From the NCBI GenBank assembly GCA_930367205.1, contig OV884015.1:81148841-81212840 (forward strand): DNA of 64,000 nucleotides, given 5' to 3'. The position numbers and the translations under genes were made by a program. The DNA comes from Acanthosoma haemorrhoidale (lineage: Eukaryota; Arthropoda; Insecta; Hemiptera; Acanthosomatidae). Under the pieces are notes generated by a model, which worked only from the letters and a program-made list of their open reading frames with translations, searched no databases and was not told the DNA's origin. Below, one piece after another: positions 60,201 through 64,000 of this stretch (positions are counted from its first letter, which is position 1; each line of letters starts with the position of its first letter).

Positions 60201-61522
60201 GGTAGACTTTTTTCTAAATAAAACGCAAATATAACTATAATGCAATTATACTATATATAACAGTACAAAATAAATAAATTATTAATTTATGGCCAGATGG
60301 TGATGATTCTGGTTGTGACACTTATATATTTTCAATGTGATGGTTGTTGGAATACAGTTCCAGAGATAACGTTAAATAGGTCAAAGAGATAAGAAATAAA
60401 ATTATTCGAATATCACACACGATACTGCTGCACTGTTCCTACTTACATAAATCATAACATAAATATGGGTGATTTAATAAAGAGTAAACATCTACTTCAA
60501 ACAAAGTTGTGCCAATAATTAAAACTTTTTTATTATGCTTGAATTTTATGTTTGTTAGATAAAATTTTAACTTTATTATATATATTATTTTAACTTAAGT
60601 GAATAATATATTTTTTTTCAAGATCAAGAAATATGTTTATTAAGAAATAACACATTGATATATAAGAGACTTATTTAGCTTACCTTAATGTGATTTTTAT
60701 TCAAAAGCCAAGGCCTGTGAGCTAAAATTTTATTAATTTCATATAGGTCTCTAAGTTTTTGTGGAATGTGGTCAAGTCCCCTCAACCAGTTTTGGTCTCC
60801 ACCCTGGAGGATAAATTCCTGTTTTTGTTGATTAATTAGGTAACTACACTGATGGCGACCTGCAGCCTAAAATTAACAGAAAAAAGAAATTCAAAGCTTT
60901 GCCATAATAAATAACGTTTAAAATTAGAATAAACTATTTTATAAAAAATAAGAGTCTAAGGAAAGAACGTCAAATGTAAATAAAGGTGGCTAAATGAAGG
61001 TTTTTGGAGAGTGTATTCTTATATGATGTTCAAATTGTATTGAGCATCGCTCAGTAAGCATTAGAAAATGACCTGTCTCCGCATGAAGGCATGTCTTTCC
61101 AATTTTAAATCAGTTTTTTTTTCAAATAGAGGAAAACATAGCAATTCGTGATTCTTCCTAGTAATCTTAAATTAGTTTGTTCAATCAATGGTGCAAATTT
61201 CATTACATTAAAACATTTTCAAAATAAGTAAATTAAGTACATTTGTTAGATTGTAAATTTTATACTTTTGAATATTTACATGGCTTACCACACAAAAAAT
61301 CAATTAAAAACAACTCTAATTAAAATTTCAAAAATAATTATAATCACTTACCATAATTGCAATAAAATGCCTATAATCAAAAGGAAGGGGCCCATCTCCC
61401 CTTAGGATAAAATGTTGTGTCCTCAGGAAGATGTCCAAATAGGTTGGGTGATACCCCATCTCTTGAGTTATCTGATCTAGGCGATTGTTTTGAAGAAAAG
61501 CATCAATGAAAAACATGTGGGT
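54152..61522 (-). CDS. Sesn: Sestrin, stress-induced regulator of TORC1 (N-terminal exon missing)
   Basis: Eight exons join in frame into 407 residues plus stop. Sestrins bind GATOR2 and restrain TORC1, and vertebrate SESN2 senses leucine; the N-terminal half has an alkylhydroperoxidase-like fold. Seen in order: FFIDAFLQ and [25 protein letters not shown] with the redox cysteine; [30 protein letters not shown] and FGCG; an acidic variable linker; [66 protein letters not shown]; and the end [12 protein letters not shown] to RYMT. In the SESN2 leucine pocket, counterparts of T374, Y375, T377, T386, R390 and E451 are kept. Leu stands where W444 would be, as I recall for Drosophila (L431). Human sestrins have about 480-550 residues, so an N-terminal part is missing. 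A mariner sits antisense in intron 55302-57391. Confidence 0.96.
54514..54658 (-). CDS. Sesn: Sestrin exon with DDYDYGE motif
   Basis: 145 nt from TTTCTAG to GTATGT. It encodes [20 protein letters not shown] and [10 protein letters not shown]. The D-D-Y-D-Y motif is the GATOR2-contacting loop in vertebrate sestrins. Confidence 0.95.
55111..55301 (-). CDS. Sesn: Sestrin exon, leucine-pocket region
   Basis: 191 nt. It encodes [40 protein letters not shown] and [10 protein letters not shown], ending two bases into the Arg codon that completes in the next exon. Confidence 0.95.
55552..55600. repeat. Possible terminal sequence of another Tc1/mariner element
   Basis: The segment gggtgtcccagaattaacgc (55557-55576) looks like the outer end of an insect Tc1/mariner-type inverted repeat. 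I did not find a matching opposite end within the intron, so it may be a remnant. Confidence 0.3.
55955..57246 (+). mobile_element. Mariner transposon, full length (1292 bp)
   Basis: Terminal inverted repeats of about 30 bp (55955-55984 and 57217-57246) share 26 of 30 bases, with the core GGTSTCTGAAAAGTTTC where the S position differs between the ends. The element is flanked by TA at 55953-55954 and 57247-57248, the target duplication of mariner. It lies antisense inside a sestrin intron and carries one transposase gene with a single premature stop. The termini and coding sequence suggest recent arrival. Confidence 0.95.
56115..57182 (+). pseudogene. Mariner transposase with one nonsense codon
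   Basis: Reads in a single frame from ATG at 56115 (or the more family-like ATG at 56139, [18 protein letters not shown], giving 347 residues) to TAA at 57180-57182. It is interrupted only by TGA at 56736-56738, where relatives have Trp in V-F-W-D. The N-terminal half has the paired helix-turn-helix DNA-binding domain, with linker text such as [13 protein letters not shown]. The catalytic D,D34D triad is complete: [19 protein letters not shown] and [18 protein letters not shown] single G-to-A change explains the stop, so the protein is truncated before its second and third catalytic residues. The type is mariner of the mauritiana-like group, judged from the motifs. Confidence 0.93.
57392..57551 (-). 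CDS. Sesn: Sestrin exon, end of linker
   Basis: 160 nt from TTCCAG to GTGATT. It encodes [13 protein letters not shown] through [15 protein letters not shown] to PTFRVQ. Confidence 0.92.
57890..57992 (-). CDS. Sesn: Sestrin exon, variable linker
   Basis: 103 nt. It encodes [20 protein letters not shown] then [13 protein letters not shown]. The T-L-M-E-R-M-K stretch matches the A-L-M-E-K-M-R of vertebrate sestrins. Confidence 0.9.
58671..59400 (+). mobile_element. Possible solo LTR or other insert in a sestrin intron
   Basis: A block with a GC-rich core (58920-59230) interrupts the AT-rich intron between the exons at 57992 and 59501. It starts near TGTTGTGATATT (58676) and has an AATAAA at 59349-59354 near its right side. 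Short tatat runs at 58671-58675 and about 59391-59395 could be target duplications but are low complexity. No terminal CA pairing was found. The identity stays open. Confidence 0.3.
59501..59684 (-). CDS. Sesn: Sestrin exon, HHSLSSF-type core and start of linker
   Basis: 184 nt from acceptor ATTACAG to donor GTAAGA. It encodes [30 protein letters not shown], then an acidic and serine-rich linker to NSKP. Confidence 0.95.
60684..60866 (-). CDS. Sesn: Sestrin exon with redox cysteine motif
   Basis: 183 nt, phase 0 at both ends. It encodes [20 protein letters not shown] then [20 protein letters not shown] and [12 protein letters not shown]. The cysteine and tyrosine of C-S-Y are present. The position of SESN2 His132 holds Gln. 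Confidence 0.95.
61352..61522 (-). CDS. Sesn: Sestrin exon, N-terminal helical domain
   Basis: 171 nt between TTTTTCAG and GTAAGT, phase 0 at both ends. It encodes [20 protein letters not shown] through MGYHPTYL to DYRHFIAIM. The first exon of the gene must lie to the right. Confidence 0.93.
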
Positions 61523-61921
61523 CTGAAAAAGAGAGAAAAAAAAAGATTTTTTAATAGATATTTTTATAGAATAAAAACTAGTTAACTTTTATATGAATTA
61601 TAGTAATGCTAATCATAAAGTGTCCCAATATTGCATAGAATTTGATTAATATAAAGTCAAAACCAACAAATACATAATGAGAGTTCATTGCAACCCATTA
61701 CATTTAATGAATGAAATGAAGGAATTGAATCATTTGGAACTGGCTTGAAATGTTGACAAAAATTTAATTTTAATCAAATTTATTTGTGGGCGGTTTCGGC
61801 ATGTAACATATATGTTTGCTTCAAGACCATAAAGAGAAGGACAAAAGGCTTGATTGTAAATACAACAGGAACATCATAGAATGATGATAGATAATTATGA
61901 GAAGATAGATGATATAGACTT
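61523..61921. other. Upstream intron of sestrin
   Basis: AT-rich; the next sestrin exon upstream was not found in this window. Confidence 0.45.
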
Positions 61922-61923
61922 AA

Positions 61924-62018
61924 CGAGGGTGGTCTGAAAAGTTTCCAACCTAACAAAGCTTTTATTTATTTTATTATCATCTTCATGTTGAGGTCGGAAA
62001 CTTTTCAGACCACCTGTG
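61924..62018 (-). mobile_element. 95-bp mariner deletion derivative (MITE)
   Basis: Minus-strand oriented. It consists of the left 63 or so bases of the mariner at 55955 (up to aaataaaagct) joined directly to its right 33 bases (ttgttagg to the end). A short shared ct at the junction suggests microhomology. Both inverted repeats are intact (ctgaaaagtttcc and ggaaacttttcag). TA follows at 62019-62020, while the other flank is AA at 61922-61923. It has no coding capacity but could be mobilised in trans by a working transposase. Confidence 0.9.
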
Positions 62019-62020
62019 TA

Positions 62021-62819
62021 TGCCGATTTGTCACTTTACATGAAAATTTAACATCTTTTAAAAATCCTAGCCAACTCCCAATGAAAAAAATCACTCACAT
62101 TACAAATATAGAGTTTAGGAAAGGATATTGATTATTTTAGAAACTTTATTAATGTAACGAGGTGAGAAGTCTTGCATAAGCCTGTATGCAAACATTACAT
62201 GTAAACACTAGGCCAAAGGTCCTATTCATTTACCTGCTAAAGGCTGTTACCCTTTACAAATTCTAACAAAACTTGGAGATAATATTACTTTGCAGCAGTA
62301 ACATCTATTACTAACGTAGTCAAACCACTTGCAGATGTGTTACAAAATTGACCATAAAAAGCCATGGTGTACACTGTAATTATGTGACATGGCTGTTAGA
62401 ATCACAAACATATTACAGATTTTAAATGGTTAAATTATTTTTGAAAAAAGAACAACAGGTCAATTTGCGGACATTCAAAAATGATCAAAAGCTCTAAGCA
62501 GATAATATAATCTTGTTTTTAATTATTTTGAAATCAGTTATGGTTAAGTTAATTAAAATATTAAATGCAGAATAGCATTAAAATAATAAATGAACTTTTT
62601 ATTGAGTCTTATCCTTTGGATAAATTAAATTACACCTTACCTGAATATTTTTTGTGCATTTAATTCAAAACAATACATTTTTTCTATTTTTTTTTTAATT
62701 TAATGTGTTTCATGTTGGCTTAAGAATAGAATCGCCATGAAATATAACAATATGACAAGATTGTCATAAAGGTAGAGACCATACAGTGATCTCTCCCCTG
62801 TATAATTTATCCTGCATTT
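62021..62819. other. AT-rich noncoding stretch
   Basis: Nothing recognised; it may still be the first sestrin intron. Confidence 0.4.
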
Positions 62820-63035
62820 GACAATTTCTCATAGTTATTAAGTTAAAATATCTTTAATTCAATGACACCTAGTTTGTCTTGTAGTGTTACCAGGTCCAGG
62901 AGTAGACATTCTTTGTATAAGTGGGTGTGGGAGTTCGTGCAGTTTGTCTTTAAAGTTTCTGTACAAAGTCCTATTGGAACTTTGAGGTCAGTGTGAAGGG
63001 TATACGTTGAGAGAAGTGGGTATGTTTGCAAAGTG
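62820..63035 (-). pseudogene. Possible LINE ORF2 C-terminal remnant
   Basis: The minus strand reads HTDLKVPIGLCTETLKTNCT then NSHTHLYKECLLLDL. The H-x-D-L-x-I/V-P stretch followed by a H-T-x-L-x block is the usual end of jockey-type LINE proteins. It is short and only moderately convincing, and it differs from the jockey-like family elsewhere in the window. Confidence 0.45.
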
Positions 63036-64000
63036 ATGCATTTATTGTAGATCTTAGAGTTTTGATTGAAACATCAGTATTGTCTTTGAGTTAGCCTTGT
63101 TTATGAATAAACAAATGTCAGCTCCATGTATTAATAATGGTACCCTAGAAGGAGTTAGTTTCTAGGAAAGAGGAAGTCTTCAGTTTTTCCATCAAGTGCT
63201 ACAATAAAAAAAAAGAGAGCCTACTGATTCTTACATTGACCAGTTTCATCATTTTGGACCGGTTTCGTTTGCTCTCGGGAAACACCATGTAATGGTACGG
63301 CGAGTTTTCCAGGAAATAAGGCTGTTACAGATGTTTTTTTTTTTTGCGTTATAGAAGTAATAAACGCTACACCTCTCCACGGGAAAGCCTTGAAACTCTA
63401 CCACGGCTGATGAATTCTCTCGCTTAAGCGGTTCTTTTTACAGCATGAGGAGCCCGCATTGCCGGCACCAGTTCCTTCCTATTGTTTCTTCACGGGCTGG
63501 ATCCATTGTGGCAGATAGGCGTGTTACCTGTCTTCAACCATCCCATCGCTTCGTCACTAACTTTTACGTTATCCATAGGGTCTGTCAACACTGTGACGGC
63601 CGTCTGACGGAAGGATTCTAAATATATAATAATATTAGCCAAGCGCGGTGGGAGAGGCTCTACTTTAAATATCCCACATCATCTTGAACAAGCTGATTAG
63701 TTTTTTTGTTAAAATGCTGACTTTTAATATTTGTCAAGACCAGCTCAGAACAGTAAAGCAAAAAAGAATTTCGAAAATATTACAAAAGATACATGTTTTG
63801 AGAGCCAGCGATAGAAGTGGCATATTTTATAAGCCACAAGTCGGTTTTAATGGGTATTTTGGAAAAAAGTAGAAGTGTGGGGATTTTCAAAGGTAATTTT
63901 GACCCCTAACTGGGAAAAGGAAAAATAACGTAATTCTAATCGGTGGGGGTAAATCATTATTTAGCTGTAATAAAAAAGCATGAAACGCCATGATAAAAAA
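63036..64000. other. GC-richer block of unknown origin and window end
   Basis: 63240-63620 is GC-richer, with CG dinucleotides and a T-run at 63332-63344. Minus-strand text such as ENSPYHYMVFPESKRNRSKM looks coding, but I recognise no family. It does not match a sestrin N-terminus. It may be transposon-derived. The last 380 bp are AT-rich. Confidence 0.35.

Noticed and set aside
63240..63620. GC-richer block considered as the first sestrin exon
   Set aside because: Minus-strand translations do not match sestrin N-termini and no suitable donor joins it to the exon at 61522.

Overview
The window is a 64 kb piece of an AT-rich, intron-rich animal nuclear genome. An insect is most likely, possibly a hemipteroid one. 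The basis is spliced arthropod-type muscle calponins, an insect-like sestrin, mauritiana-type mariner, jockey-like LINEs and a tRNA-derived SINE. No operons, rRNA, CRISPR arrays or convincing tRNA genes were seen. The species cannot be named from the sequence alone.

Three spliced host genes are well supported. (1) A transgelin/calponin gene on the minus strand (coding exons between 13734 and 15986). (2) A second calponin-family gene, muscle protein 20-like, on the plus strand (exons between 39111 and 44523). The two diverge, share two intron phases and an identical 121-nt exon, and both lack their short N-terminal exon here. (3) A sestrin gene on the minus strand (eight coding exons, 54152 to 61522) carrying all but the N-terminal part. 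Two weaker minus-strand candidates lie between the calponins: a short, intronless, very divergent histone H2B-like reading frame (20637-20912) and an unidentified exon with a faint RGS-like pattern (22982-23266).

The rest is introns and intergenic DNA full of transposon debris. One jockey-like LINE family appears as 5'-truncated copies in both orientations at about 10.8, 19.6, 27.7, 28.1, 28.4-29.2, 32.7, 37.3, 38.0 and 38.2 kb, with diverged relatives near 29.9, 40.8 and 48.6 kb. A second, older LINE reverse transcriptase remains at 4.9-5.6 kb. DNA transposons include a nearly intact mariner (55955-57246, one premature stop) inside a sestrin intron, a 95-bp deletion derivative of the same family (61924-62018), a decayed Tc1/Tc3-type transposase (about 33.9-34.6 kb) and a decayed pogo/Tigger-type transposase (about 44.84-45.58 kb). 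A 280-bp retroposon with 11-bp target duplications sits at 24146-24425, and a tRNA-derived SINE at about 52.2-52.48 kb. Candidate LTR fragments lie at about 50.3-51.1 and 58.7-59.4 kb.

No clearly new multi-gene system was found. The items most worth a second look are the H2B-like frame, the stacked and folded-back LINE cluster at 37.1-38.6 kb, the mariner with its internally deleted partner, and the insect-type leucine pocket of the sestrin.
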